This document shows positions 9,492 to 18,495 of a stretch of DNA of 64,000 nt, piece after piece. Within the stretch, counting starts at the first letter, position 1, and every line of letters starts with the position of its first letter. Origin of the DNA: Inhella sp. GTDB lineage: Bacteria; Pseudomonadota; Gammaproteobacteria; Burkholderiales; Burkholderiaceae_C. The stretch covers positions 1-64,000 of the forward strand of contig NZ_JAPZSY010000025.1 in the NCBI RefSeq assembly GCF_027532025.1, read 5' to 3'. The notes under the pieces are model-generated. The model saw only the letters and a list, made by a program, of their open reading frames with translations, was not told where the DNA came from and did no database searches. The position numbers and the translations under genes are program-made.

Positions 9492-11572
9492 GCGGCACCT
9501 CCAATGACGGAGCCAATGCGGATCGAGTGGGTTTCAGGCACCTCGCTGTGCGAGATCACTTTCAGACGGGGCGCGGTGCGGCGCAGCAGGCGCGCCATGG
9601 GGGCGCGGATGGCGTCGGGCACCAGCAGGCAAGCGGGCACACCGCGCTCTTCCTGCTGGTTGCTGGTTTCGGCGGCGCGGCGAGCCAGTTGGTCGGCCAC
9701 GCCAGGGTCCAAAGCCGCCCCGTGCGGGCTGTTCAGGGCTTGAGACACCAGGCGCTCCAGCTCGGGATCCAGCGCGATCACGTCCAGCTCCTTCACCGGG
9801 CCGTAAATCTGCAGCACGATGGCCGGCGACAAGCTCACCCGGATGCGCCGCGCCAACTCCTGGGGGTCGGTGATGGTGCTGGCGTGCTCGGCCAGCGCCT
9901 CGACGATCGAGCGCATGTCGCGGATGTGCACGCCCTCTTCCAGCAGGGCCTGCAGCACGCGTTGCAGCAGCGGGATGGCAACCATCTTGGGGACCACGTC
10001 TTCCATCAACTTCGGGGCCAGCTTGGTCAGGTGCTCGACCAGGGACTGGGTTTCCGTGCGGCCGAGCAACTTGGCCGCATGGACTTGCATCAAGTGTGAA
10101 AGGTGGGTGGCAACGACGGTCGAACAATCAACCACCGTGTAACCCGCCATTTGTGCGGCTTCGCGCTGGCGCTCCTCGATCCACACCGCGGGCAGGCCGA
10201 ACGCGGGGTCGGTGGTGCGGGTGCCTGGCAGTTGCTGGGTGGCGTGGCCCGGGTTGATGGCCAACCACAAGCCCGGGTAGGCCTCGGCCTCGCCCACCAC
10301 CGCGCCGCGCAGCAGGATGCGGTACTGGCTGGGTCGCAGCTCCAGGTTGTCGCGGATGTGCACGCTGGGCGGGAGGAAGCCCACGTCCTGGGCGAATTTC
10401 TTGCGCACGCCCTTGACGCGTCCGAGCAGGTCGCCATCCTTGGTCTTGTCCACCAGGGTGATCAGGCGGTAGCCCACCTCCAGCCCCAGGGTGTCCACAG
10501 GCACCAGGTCGTCCCAGCTGGCTTCGCCATCCGTCTTGACCTGCGCCGGGGCCGGCGGCGGGGCCAGCTTCGCCAGTTGCTCCTTGCGGCGCAGCCACCC
10601 AGCCAAGCCGCCCAAAATCGCCGCCATCGTCAGGAACACCACGTGCGGCATGCCCGGGATGAGGCCCAACACCAACACCACGGCCGCCGTGACGGCCAGA
10701 GCACGCCAGCTGCCGAACATCTGCTGACCGATCATGCTGCCGATGTCGCGCTCCTTGCCCACCCGGCTGACCACCATGGCCGACGCCACAGAAATCAGCA
10801 GCCCCGGGATCTGCGCCACCAGCGCGTCGCCCACGGCCAACAGGATGTAGGCATCGGCCGCCGCGCCGGCACCCATGCCGTGCTGGGCCATGCCGATGAT
10901 GAAACCGCCCACCACCGTGATGAACAGGATCAAGATCCCGGCGATGGCATCGCCGCGCACGAACTTGCTGGCACCGTCCATCGAACCAAAAAAGTCGGCT
11001 TCGTCGCCCAGTTCGGCACGGCGCCGCTTCGCCTCTTTGTCGTCGATCAGGCCGGCCGACAGGTCGGCATCCACCGCCATCTGCTTGCCGGGCAGGGCAT
11101 CCAGCGTGAAGCGCGCCGACACCTCGGCGATGCGCTCGGCGCCCTTGGTCACCACGATGAAGTTGATGACCACCAGGATGGCGAACACGATCAGGCCAAC
11201 CGCGAAATTGCCACCGATCAAGAAGTGACCGAAGCTCTCGATCACCTGCCCGGCGGCCCCGGGGCCCGTGTGGCCCTCCATCAACACCACCCGCGTGGAC
11301 GCCACGTTCAGGCTCAAGCGCAGCAGCGTCGTGAGCAGCAGCACTGTGGGAAAGGCGGCGAAGTCCAGCGGCCGGATCATTTGCGAGGCCACCATCACCA
11401 CCATCAGCGCCATGGCGATGTTGAAGGTGAACAGCAAGTCCAGCACCATCGGTGGCAGGGGCAGCACCATCATCGACAGCACCAGCAGCACGGCGATGGG
11501 CGCCCCCATGGCCTGCAACATGGCGCCGTAGGGGCCCAGCCAGCCTTGCAAACGTTGCGTCAGGGCGTTCAT
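9488..11572 (-). CDS. flhA: Flagellar type III export gate protein FlhA
   Basis: Inner-membrane export-gate component that forms the nonameric ring receiving substrates and chaperones. At 694 residues it is full length. Eight hydrophobic segments fill roughly residues 20-320. The conserved stretch FNIAMALMVVMVASQMIRP followed by FPTVLLLTTLLRLSLNVAST is the FHIPEP signature region. The C-terminal half is cytoplasmic and soluble. The start codon overlaps the flhB stop (ATGA at 11569-11572) and its own stop overlaps flhF. Confidence 0.97.
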   Translation of the reverse strand: MNALTQRLQGWLGPYGAMLQAMGAPIAVLLVLSMMVLPLPPMVLDLLFTFNIAMALMVVMVASQMIRPLDFAAFPTVLLLTTLLRLSLNVASTRVVLMEGHTGPGAAGQVIESFGHFLIGGNFAVGLIVFAILVVINFIVVTKGAERIAEVSARFTLDALPGKQMAVDADLSAGLIDDKEAKRRRAELGDEADFFGSMDGASKFVRGDAIAGILILFITVVGGFIIGMAQHGMGAGAAADAYILLAVGDALVAQIPGLLISVASAMVVSRVGKERDIGSMIGQQMFGSWRALAVTAAVVLVLGLIPGMPHVVFLTMAAILGGLAGWLRRKEQLAKLAPPPAPAQVKTDGEASWDDLVPVDTLGLEVGYRLITLVDKTKDGDLLGRVKGVRKKFAQDVGFLPPSVHIRDNLELRPSQYRILLRGAVVGEAEAYPGLWLAINPGHATQQLPGTRTTDPAFGLPAVWIEERQREAAQMAGYTVVDCSTVVATHLSHLMQVHAAKLLGRTETQSLVEHLTKLAPKLMEDVVPKMVAIPLLQRVLQALLEEGVHIRDMRSIVEALAEHASTITDPQELARRIRVSLSPAIVLQIYGPVKELDVIALDPELERLVSQALNSPHGAALDPGVADQLARRAAETSNQQEERGVPACLLVPDAIRAPMARLLRRTAPRLKVISHSEVPETHSIRIGSVIGGAA

Positions 11573-12735
11573 GCGAAGGCCTCCTCATCGCTGGGCGCTT
11601 GGGCATCCCGCTCGTGCGGGTCCAGGCCCGCCGGCACCTCGGGGTTGGGGGCCTCTGGCAAGCCGCGTCCGCCCAGGGCGGCGCGCAGTTGGTACACGTA
11701 GGCCAGCACCTGGGCCACGGCGGCAAACAGGCTCATGGGCACCTCGCGATCCAGCTTGGCATGGGCATACAAGGCGCGGGCCAGGGCAGGGGCTTGCAGC
11801 ACCGGCACGCGGTTCTCCTGGGCCACATCGCGAATCCGCAGGGCCAACAGGTCCGCCCCTTTGGCGACCACCATGGGAGCCCCCATCTTGGCCTCGTCGT
11901 AGCGCAGCGCGACGGCGTAGTGCGTGGGGTTCATCACCACCAAGTCGGCCTTCGGCACCGCGGCCATCATGCGGCGCTTGGTCATTTCGCGCATGCGCTG
12001 GCGCTGCCGTGCCTTGATCTCGGGCGAGCCTTCGGTTTCCTTGTGCTCCTGCTTCACCTCCGTGCGCGACATCCGCAAGCGGCGCAAGTACAACTGACGC
12101 TGCAGCGGCCAGTCGATGGCGGCAAAAACCGCCAGCGTGAGCAGCAAGGCCACCACCCCGGTCAGCACCAAACGGCCAGCGGCCGCCAGGGCGCCGTCCA
12201 GCGGCACCGACATCAGCGCCACGTAGTGCGGCGTCGCGTCCCACAGCGCCAGCGAGCCCACGGCCACCAGCGCCAGGGCCAGCAAGGAGGCCTTGGCGGC
12301 GTGGCCCAGGTTCTCCCCGCTGAACAGCCGTTGGATGCCCTGCAAAGGATTGAGGTGCGTCCACTTCGGGCCCAAGGCCTTCCAGGTGAAGTTCCAACCA
12401 CCGCCGGCCCAATTGGCCAACACTGCCGCAGCGGTGAGCACCCCGCCCACCAGCAGCACCGTGACCCCCAAGTGGGCCGCCTGCTGGCTCAACAGCGCCG
12501 ACATGGCACCGGGGGTGGCCAAGGTCTGCGCGTCGAATCGCAAACCCTGTCGAAACAGGCCCTCCCAATAAGCCACCGCCTTGGGCATCAAGCCCCAGGC
12601 CAGGAGCGTCAAAGCCCCCATCACGAAAGCGTGAGGCAAGTCGCGCGATCGCGGCAGTTGACCTTCCTCGCGCGCCTTCTTGATCTTGCGCTGCGAGGCG
12701 GGTAAGTTGTGGTCTTGGGCGTCTTTGTCGGCCAT
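11569..12735 (-). CDS. flhB: Flagellar export switch protein FlhB
   Basis: Inner-membrane protein that switches export from rod/hook to filament substrates after autocleavage. The start at 12735 (MADKDAQDHNLPASQRKIKKAREEGQ) matches the family N-terminus; longer in-frame extensions are unlikely. It has 388 residues, four membrane segments, and the autocleavage motif NPTH around residue 268 (VVMNPTHYAVALRY). It heads the flhB-flhA-flhF-flhG-fliA run, which follows the terminator behind cheZ. Confidence 0.96.
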   Translation of the reverse strand: MADKDAQDHNLPASQRKIKKAREEGQLPRSRDLPHAFVMGALTLLAWGLMPKAVAYWEGLFRQGLRFDAQTLATPGAMSALLSQQAAHLGVTVLLVGGVLTAAAVLANWAGGGWNFTWKALGPKWTHLNPLQGIQRLFSGENLGHAAKASLLALALVAVGSLALWDATPHYVALMSVPLDGALAAAGRLVLTGVVALLLTLAVFAAIDWPLQRQLYLRRLRMSRTEVKQEHKETEGSPEIKARQRQRMREMTKRRMMAAVPKADLVVMNPTHYAVALRYDEAKMGAPMVVAKGADLLALRIRDVAQENRVPVLQAPALARALYAHAKLDREVPMSLFAAVAQVLAYVYQLRAALGGRGLPEAPNPEVPAGLDPHERDAQAPSDEEAFA

Positions 12736-12850
12736 GGCTGCAGCCCCCGCCGAATGGAGCGGAGCGCTGAGCCGATTCTTCTCAGGGGAGGGGCCGACTT
12801 GAGCCGGATAAGCCGGGACAACACCCCGCTGATCCGGCCCTGAAAACACA

Positions 12851-12874
12851 ACGGGGAGGCGTCAGCCTCCCCGT
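12851..12874 (-). terminator. Intrinsic terminator behind cheZ
   Basis: A perfect 10-bp stem (ACGGGGAGGC / GCCTCCCCGT) with a 4-base loop sits 20 bases past the cheZ stop. On the minus strand it is followed by a T-rich stretch (TGTGTTTTC). It separates motA-motB-cheY-cheZ from the flhB operon. Confidence 0.75.
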
Positions 12875-12893
12875 GCATGTCAGGCGGTGCCGC

Positions 12894-13532
12894 TCAGAAC
12901 CCGAGCGAAGCCAACAAATCGTCCACCTCACCCTGGTTGGTCACCACGTCGGTGCGCCCTTCGGCGTTGACCACCGGGCCGTGCAACACCTCGGGCGCCA
13001 CCTTCTCGCGCTGCTCGGGTGGGACCACTTGCACCAGAAGCTTCACCAGGCTGTCTTCCAAGTCGCTGGTCAGTTGCACGACCTTCTTGACCACCTGGCC
13101 CGTCAGGTCGTGGAAGTCCTGGGCCATCATGATGTCGGTCAGGTGGTGGTCGATGTTGGAGGTTTTGGCCTCGACCAGTTCGACAAAGTTCAGCACCGCA
13201 CCGCTGGCCACCGCGCGCACCGGGTCGGCCACCAACTGCTCGGCCAACTGCCGGGTGGACTCGCTGATGGCTTGGTGCTCTGCCTTGGCCTGATCGACCG
13301 AATTCAGCACCTTGTTGGCGGCGTTGGCGGTCTTGTCGGCGATGTAGGACAGGCGGCTGCGCGCATCGGGCAGGCCCTCCGTGGCCGTCTGCAATTTGGG
13401 CATCACCCCCAGTTGCTGCATGGTGTCGTGCAGCAAGCGGGTGATCGACCCCAACTGCTGAAAGACCGCTGGGTCGACCAACAAGGGCTGCCCTTGGGCC
13501 AGCTTGGCCAGTTCGTCCATCTGGGAACTCAT
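12894..13532 (-). CDS. cheZ: CheY-P phosphatase CheZ
   Basis: Dephosphorylates CheY-P and so ends the motor-reversal signal. The 212-residue helical protein has the catalytic segment MMAQDFHDLTGQ with Asp142 and Gln146 (the D143/Q147 pair of E. coli). The C-terminal CheY-binding tail is QGEVDDLLASLGF. It lies 16 bases downstream of cheY, and the pair is probably transcribed with motAB. Confidence 0.95.
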   Translation of the reverse strand: MSSQMDELAKLAQGQPLLVDPAVFQQLGSITRLLHDTMQQLGVMPKLQTATEGLPDARSRLSYIADKTANAANKVLNSVDQAKAEHQAISESTRQLAEQLVADPVRAVASGAVLNFVELVEAKTSNIDHHLTDIMMAQDFHDLTGQVVKKVVQLTSDLEDSLVKLLVQVVPPEQREKVAPEVLHGPVVNAEGRTDVVTNQGEVDDLLASLGF

Positions 13533-13548
13533 TGCGCGCCTCCTGGCC

Positions 13549-13938
13549 TCAGGCCCCTTGCATCTTCTGGATGATCTTCAAGACCTTTTCTTCGAGCGTG
13601 GCCTTGGTGAAGGGCTTGACGATGTAACCGGCCGCCCCGCTCTGCGCCGCCAGCACGATGTCTTCCTTGCGGGCTTCGGCCGTCACCATCAGCACCGGGA
13701 GGTGCTTGAGACTGGCGTCCTCCTTGATGGCCTTGAGCAACTCGAAGCCCGTCATGTTGGGCATGTTGATGTCGCTGACCACGAAGTCAAACTTCGACGC
13801 GCGCAACTGGGCCAGGGCATCCACACCGTCTTCCGCCTCTTCGGCGTTGGTGTAGCCGATCTCCTTGAGCAGGCCGCGAACGATGCGGCGCATGGTCGAG
13901 AAGTCGTCAACGATCAGGAAGCGCATATCCGTGCTCAT
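13549..13938 (-). CDS. cheY: Chemotaxis response regulator CheY
   Basis: Single receiver domain of 129 residues that carries the phosphoryl signal from CheA to FliM. Acidic residues D11/D12, phospho-acceptor D56 ([13 protein letters not shown]), T86 and K108 are all present, and the overall sequence is very close to enteric CheY. It is encoded between motB and cheZ. A second CheY-like regulator is encoded next to cheA at 42409. Confidence 0.96.
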   Translation of the reverse strand: MSTDMRFLIVDDFSTMRRIVRGLLKEIGYTNAEEAEDGVDALAQLRASKFDFVVSDINMPNMTGFELLKAIKEDASLKHLPVLMVTAEARKEDIVLAAQSGAAGYIVKPFTKATLEEKVLKIIQKMQGA

Positions 13939-13962
13939 GGCGATCCTTCATTCCTTCCAATG

Positions 13963-14883
13963 TCAACCCGACGCCGCCACCGGCGGCGCGGATGCCTCGG
14001 GTTCTTCCTCGGGCAAATTCTTCAAAATGGCGTCTTCGGCGTCGCGGTTCATCACGATGATGCTGATGCGGCGGTTCATCGGACTTTCCGGCGCCTGGGG
14101 TTCTAACAGCTTACTCGAAGCCAAGCCCTGTACACGCAGCATGCGCGACTCGGGCAAACCCCCCGTGACAAGCTCACGGCGCGACGCATTGGCGCGATCG
14201 GCACTCAGCTCCCAATTGGAATACCCACGGTCCCCGGCACTGAAGGGTTGGGCATCGGTGTGGCCCTCGACGGTCAACCGGTTGGGCACCTCGGCCAGCA
14301 CCATGCCCAACTCTTGCAACAGCTCGCGCATGTAGGGTTTGACCACCGCAGAGCCGCTGTCGAACATCGGCCGATTGCTCTCGTCCGCAATTTGGATGCG
14401 CAGACCCTCCTTGGTCATCTCCAGCTTGATCTGCCCGCCCAAGGCCGCCAAGCGCGGGTTCGCGGCAATCGTTTTCTCCACCTTTTCCTTGAGCTGCTCC
14501 ATGCGCAAGCGCTCGGCACGGCGCTGCTCGGCCTTGAGGGCCAGCAGGTTGTAGTTCTTCTCGTCGGCCTTCACGTCGCCGCGCTTGACCTGACCACCCT
14601 GGCGGGTGAGGTCGTCCCCGCCGCCCCTCACGACGGACGACGCATCGCCCGAACCCGAGCCCCCGAACAAGGCCACCTTCAAGGGCGATTGAAAGTAATC
14701 GGCGATGCCTTTCTTGTCGCCCTCGGTGGTCGAGCCGAGCAGCCACATCAGCAGAAAGAAGGCCATCATGGCCGTCACGAAGTCGGCGTAAGCGATCTTC
14801 CAGGCGCCACCGTGGGCACCATGACCGCCCTTCTTGACCTTCTTGACGATGATCGGCTGTAGCTTCTTGGCGTCGCCGGCCAT
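13963..14883 (-). CDS. motB: Flagellar motor stator protein MotB
   Basis: Peptidoglycan-anchored stator subunit. A single membrane helix (AYADFVTAMMAFFLLMWLLG) carries the proton-binding Asp34. Residues about 155-275 form an OmpA-like domain with NRLTVEGHTDAQPF and the RANASRRELV peptidoglycan-binding segment. It has 306 residues and an acidic/Ala-rich C-terminal tail. It follows motA by 29 bases. Confidence 0.96.
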   Translation of the reverse strand: MAGDAKKLQPIIVKKVKKGGHGAHGGAWKIAYADFVTAMMAFFLLMWLLGSTTEGDKKGIADYFQSPLKVALFGGSGSGDASSVVRGGGDDLTRQGGQVKRGDVKADEKNYNLLALKAEQRRAERLRMEQLKEKVEKTIAANPRLAALGGQIKLEMTKEGLRIQIADESNRPMFDSGSAVVKPYMRELLQELGMVLAEVPNRLTVEGHTDAQPFSAGDRGYSNWELSADRANASRRELVTGGLPESRMLRVQGLASSKLLEPQAPESPMNRRISIIVMNRDAEDAILKNLPEEEPEASAPPVAASG

Positions 14884-14912
14884 GGGCAGCTCCTGCGGGT
14901 GTTAGCGCTCGC

Positions 14913-15770
14913 TCACTTCTTCTTGACGTGCGCTTCGAGCTCGATGAAGGTCGGCCGCACGTTGGAGTACAAGACCTTGCGCCCGAACTCGATCGCCACC
15001 TGGGGCGCGTAGCCCTGCATGCTGGCCAACAACGTGGTCTTGATACAGATCAGTTCCTTGTGCCCCTCGTCGAGCTTTTGCTCCAACAAGCCGGCCAGCG
15101 GCTCGGCAAAACCATAGGCGAGCCAAATGCCCAAGAAGGTCCCCACCAGGGCCGAAGCGATCATGCCCCCCAGGACCGCAGGCGGTTGGCCCACCGAACC
15201 CATGGTGTTCACCACCCCCAACACGGCGGCCACGATGCCGAACGCCGGGAGCGCACCGGCCAAACGAGCCAGTGCGGCGACGGGCGCATGAGCCTCTTGA
15301 TGATGGGTCTCGATTTCCGCATCCATCAAAGACTCGATTTCGTGCGCATTCAAGTTGCCGCTGACCATCATGCGCAGGTAGTCGGTGATGAACTCGGTGA
15401 CGTGATGGTCGTGCCCCACGTTCGGGTACTTCTGGAACAAGGGCGAGTTGTGTGGGTCCTCCACGTCCTTCTCGATGGACATCAAGCCCTCTTTCCGAGC
15501 CTTTTGCAAGATGTCGTAAAGCAGCGCCAGCAACTCCATGAAGCGGTCTTTGCTGTACTTGCTGCCCTTGAAGCACAAACCCAAGCCAGCAATTGCACCT
15601 TTGATGACCGGCATCTGGTTGTTGGCCAAGAAGGCCCCAATCGCCGCACCAAAGATGGTGGTCAGCTCAAAGGGCAGCGCCTTCAGGATCACCCCCATGT
15701 TGCCGCCGTGCACGATGTACACGCCGAAGATGCAAGCAATCATGAGGACCCAGCCGACGATGACGAACAT
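14913..15770 (-). CDS. motA: Flagellar motor stator protein MotA
   Basis: Proton-channel stator subunit that pushes on FliG. It has 285 residues and four membrane helices (N-terminal VGWVLMIACIFGVYIV; C-terminal pair around LPAFGIVAAVLGVVNTMG and ALVGTFLGIWLAYGF). The large cytoplasmic loop carries charged residues (RKEGLMSIEKDVEDP). It is the first gene of motA-motB-cheY-cheZ. A weak sigma-28-like site lies about 60 bases upstream. Confidence 0.97.
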   Translation of the reverse strand: MFVIVGWVLMIACIFGVYIVHGGNMGVILKALPFELTTIFGAAIGAFLANNQMPVIKGAIAGLGLCFKGSKYSKDRFMELLALLYDILQKARKEGLMSIEKDVEDPHNSPLFQKYPNVGHDHHVTEFITDYLRMMVSGNLNAHEIESLMDAEIETHHQEAHAPVAALARLAGALPAFGIVAAVLGVVNTMGSVGQPPAVLGGMIASALVGTFLGIWLAYGFAEPLAGLLEQKLDEGHKELICIKTTLLASMQGYAPQVAIEFGRKVLYSNVRPTFIELEAHVKKK

Positions 15771-15830
15771 GGTGTGTTGCTGCTGGAGGCGAGTGGACGC
15801 CGGGCACCTGCCCCTCGCAGGGGCAGACCG

Positions 15831-15857
15831 ATTGCGGCTGATTGTGCAGAGTTTTGC
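15831..15857 (-). promoter_or_regulatory. Possible sigma-28 promoter of motAB-cheYZ
   Basis: On the minus strand GCAA (15857-15854), 15 bases, then GCCGCAAT (15838-15831). The spacing equals that of the better sites at fliE and fliD and the GCCG core is kept, but the -35 and the second half of the -10 deviate. The motA ATG is 60 bases downstream. Confidence 0.4.
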
Positions 15858-15893
15858 TGGGCCGACCGACCAAAGACAGCCGGCGAGCCACGG

Positions 15894-16628
15894 TCAATTC
15901 AGGCTTTTTGCCGGATACACAAAAACGGTGTGACGGCCGTGGGGCCATTGCTGCTGGGGCCTCACATCGGGCAACGGGAAGTCCAAGCTGACGAGCCAAG
16001 CGCGCGGTCGCAGCTCCGCCCGCGCCTTGCGCAGGGCGTCGGGCATGGATTCCGGACGCTGGAACAGGTAGACCATGTCCAAGTCCGACCAGGACTCTGA
16101 CCAAAGGTCGGCGCACCGAATCCGCGCTCGCGGGCAGCGCCAACGCGCCCACCACACCAGCAAGCGGCTGGCTTCAACGCCTTCGAGTTGCGCCTGCGGG
16201 TAGGCTCGGGCCAGGGCACGCAGGCCATGGCCCGCGCCGCAGCCGGCATCCAGCACGCGGGCACCGGGCGGCAGCGAGGCATGGCGCGCCAGATCGTCCA
16301 GGGCGCCGAGCGGGGTCGGGAACAGCGGGGCGTCGCGCCACAGGCGCCGCGGGTACAGGAGCACCAGCAGCAGCACGCACCCGACCCAAATCCAGGGCGG
16401 CAGCGACACCGCTTGCAAGGCCAAGGCCAAAGGCCAGCCCAGCACCACCACCGCACGTCGCCACCAACGACCGTGCCCGCTCGCCACCAGGGCTGCGACC
16501 AACAAACTGAGCACCAAAGGCCAAGGCGACGCCCAACCGAGGCTCGCCCCCAGCTGCCAAGCCACCCAGGCGGCTCCCCAGCCGAGCAGGGCACCCAAGG
16601 GCCATCGCGCATCCAGCCAAGCGATCAC
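15894..16628 (-). CDS. Membrane-linked class I SAM-dependent methyltransferase
   Basis: The first ~95 residues form about four hydrophobic segments rich in Trp and Leu. The rest is a soluble Rossmann methyltransferase domain with motif I at 127-135 (DAGCGAGHG) and an acidic residue two turns later (LEGVEAS). The substrate cannot be told from sequence. It lies between motA and the flagellin methylase fliB, 27 bases downstream of the latter and in the same orientation. It may be co-transcribed with fliB, but a flagellar role is only inferred from position. Confidence 0.8.
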   Translation of the reverse strand: MIAWLDARWPLGALLGWGAAWVAWQLGASLGWASPWPLVLSLLVAALVASGHGRWWRRAVVVLGWPLALALQAVSLPPWIWVGCVLLLVLLYPRRLWRDAPLFPTPLGALDDLARHASLPPGARVLDAGCGAGHGLRALARAYPQAQLEGVEASRLLVWWARWRCPRARIRCADLWSESWSDLDMVYLFQRPESMPDALRKARAELRPRAWLVSLDFPLPDVRPQQQWPHGRHTVFVYPAKSLN

Positions 16629-16655
16629 GTCGAACCTAGGGCTGCCACGGCCCGC

Positions 16656-17894
16656 CTACAAGACGAACTGCGTCATGACGTCCAGGCGCAGGGCATCGTG
16701 GTCTTGCAAAGTTTGGAGCAAGTTGGGCAAGAAGCGTCGGTTGTGCGTAATGGCGCGGGACAAGACGTACGTCACCCGCACCACATCGTCCAAGGAGAAA
16801 TCGGCGCCGCGATGGGCCATCAGGCCACAAGCGTACAGCTTGATCAAGGCGAACTTGACCACGATGCCCATGAGCTCGCGCTCGATGTCCGCCGCCCCGC
16901 CCTTGGGGAACATGGCGTAGGCGAACTCGTTCAACAGCAGGTTTTTCCAAACGAAGGGGTGGCGATCCTCGAAGGGCTGGAACTGCTCTCGCTCCACGGC
17001 GGCCAAGCGCGCGGCCATGGCGTCCAGGCCCTGCCCCTCGCCGAGGCCAGCACCCACCTGCTCCAACAGCTGTTTGAACAAAGGCCGAACCGGCTCGGTG
17101 CGCACAAAGCGCTGCGTCGTGCCCAGCAGCAGGTCCAGCTGCAACGTTTTGGACACCGGCAAGGCTTGGATCAAGGCCGGCGCCCGCTGCAGGTGCTCGT
17201 CCGACAGGTAGTGCTCCACGGCTTCGGCCAGGGCCACGTCCGAGCCTTCCGGCCCCTGGCAGTCTCGCGCCACGCGTCGCAGCATCAGGCCCAGCACCAC
17301 CAGCGCCTCCACGGCGGTCAATCCTGGCGAACGCAGGGCGACCCCGATCACCTGCCCCAACAAAGCGCCGTTGCGCCGAACGGGGTCGGCGTCCGACGGC
17401 GGCGGGCCGCGCCGCGCGTGCAGGGGCACCAAACTGGCGTTGGTGAAGGGCAAGGTCAACTCGATGGGGTCGAGCGCATCGGCTTGGGTCAGGGCCAAGC
17501 GGGCGGCCTCGGGGCAGCTCAGGGTGGCGCGCACACCCAGTCGGTCTCCGTCCTGGCTGTATTGCCGTGGGTAGTCCGTGCAAGTGCGGGATAGGGCCTC
17601 GGGCCCCAATTGGCTGTGGATCTGGCACAGGCCTGCCTCGTCCAGCACCGGACAGGCCCCGTCGGGCTTCATCACGATGCGAGCGTAACTGTCACCGCCG
17701 CCTTGCGTGCGCTGCACGTGACGGTGCAGCACCTCGGCCAAGGGCTGCAGGGTGACTTCGCGGTACCGCTTGTACGTGGCCTTGTCGACCGACACCGTCC
17801 AGCCGGTGCAGCAGTTCTCGGGACAGGCCGCTCCCACGCATTGGAAGGCCTCCATGTACTTCGGCGCTTGCGCCTTCGGACTCCAGCGCCCCAT
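16656..17894 (-). CDS. fliB: Flagellin lysine-N-methylase FliB
   Basis: FliB methylates lysine side chains on flagellin before assembly. The 412-residue protein has the family cysteine cluster near the N-terminus (C19, C24, C28, C29 in QCVGAACPENCCTGW) and more cysteines at 81, 90 and 105 (GACPVL, GLCQIH, TCTDYPR). These fit the metal-cluster ligands reported for this family. It sits directly behind flhDC, which supports a flagellar role. Its presumed targets, the three flagellins at 19870-22909, are unusually short and lysine-poor. Confidence 0.85.
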   Translation of the reverse strand: MGRWSPKAQAPKYMEAFQCVGAACPENCCTGWTVSVDKATYKRYREVTLQPLAEVLHRHVQRTQGGGDSYARIVMKPDGACPVLDEAGLCQIHSQLGPEALSRTCTDYPRQYSQDGDRLGVRATLSCPEAARLALTQADALDPIELTLPFTNASLVPLHARRGPPPSDADPVRRNGALLGQVIGVALRSPGLTAVEALVVLGLMLRRVARDCQGPEGSDVALAEAVEHYLSDEHLQRAPALIQALPVSKTLQLDLLLGTTQRFVRTEPVRPLFKQLLEQVGAGLGEGQGLDAMAARLAAVEREQFQPFEDRHPFVWKNLLLNEFAYAMFPKGGAADIERELMGIVVKFALIKLYACGLMAHRGADFSLDDVVRVTYVLSRAITHNRRFLPNLLQTLQDHDALRLDVMTQFVL

Positions 17895-17945
17895 CGTCGC
17901 TCCCTGGTCGATTGCACCGCGCTCGGGCCTCCCGAGCCGCTGGCC

Positions 17946-18485
17946 TCAGTGGGCCAGTGTCACTGGCGTCGTGCGCCCCTTGCCCGCCCGGGCCGGCGGG
18001 TTGCACAAGCCACAGACGTACTGGCGGCTGATCTCGTGCGGGTGCGTCACGAAGTGGCCACCGCACTTTTTGCAGGCCGTCAAGGTGAGCATGCCGTTGT
18101 CGATGAACTTCACCAAGCGCCAAGCGCGCGTGACCGACAGCAAGGGCTCGATGGCCAGGCTGTGGGTCTGCTCCAAGTAGAGCTGGTAGGCCTTGATCAC
18201 CGCATCGATCTCGTCCATCGCCGAGGCCTTGTTCAGGTACTCGTGGATGTTGACGAAGAGCGAGGCATGGATGTTGGGCTGCCAGGTCATGAACCAGTCG
18301 GTGCTGAACGGCAGCTGACCCTTGCTCGGGCTGCGGCCGGCCACCTCTTTGTAGAGGCGCAACAGGCGCTCGTAGCTCAGATCGGTCTCACTCTCCAGCA
18401 CTTGCAGGCGTGCGCCCAGGTGGATGAGGGTGACGGCACGCTCGATCTGGCGGGCCTCGTCGACGATGCTCTTGATGCGGGCCAT
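17946..18485 (-). CDS. flhC: Flagellar master regulator subunit FlhC
   Basis: With FlhD it forms the FlhD4C2 activator of class II flagellar operons. It has 179 residues; the C-terminal zinc site has C138, C141, C158 and C161 (CKKC ... CGLC). The N-terminal helices (RLQVLESETDLSYERLLRLYKEVAG) match the family. It lies 10 bases after flhD and clearly forms an operon with it. Confidence 0.97.
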   Translation of the reverse strand: MARIKSIVDEARQIERAVTLIHLGARLQVLESETDLSYERLLRLYKEVAGRSPSKGQLPFSTDWFMTWQPNIHASLFVNIHEYLNKASAMDEIDAVIKAYQLYLEQTHSLAIEPLLSVTRAWRLVKFIDNGMLTLTACKKCGGHFVTHPHEISRQYVCGLCNPPARAGKGRTTPVTLAH

Positions 18486-18495
18486 GGCAAGCTCC

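Noticed and set aside
12652-12668. CGGCAGTTGACC inside flhB resembling the dispersed repeat
   Set aside because: Only about 12 bases match, within conserved coding sequence (QLPRSR); chance similarity.
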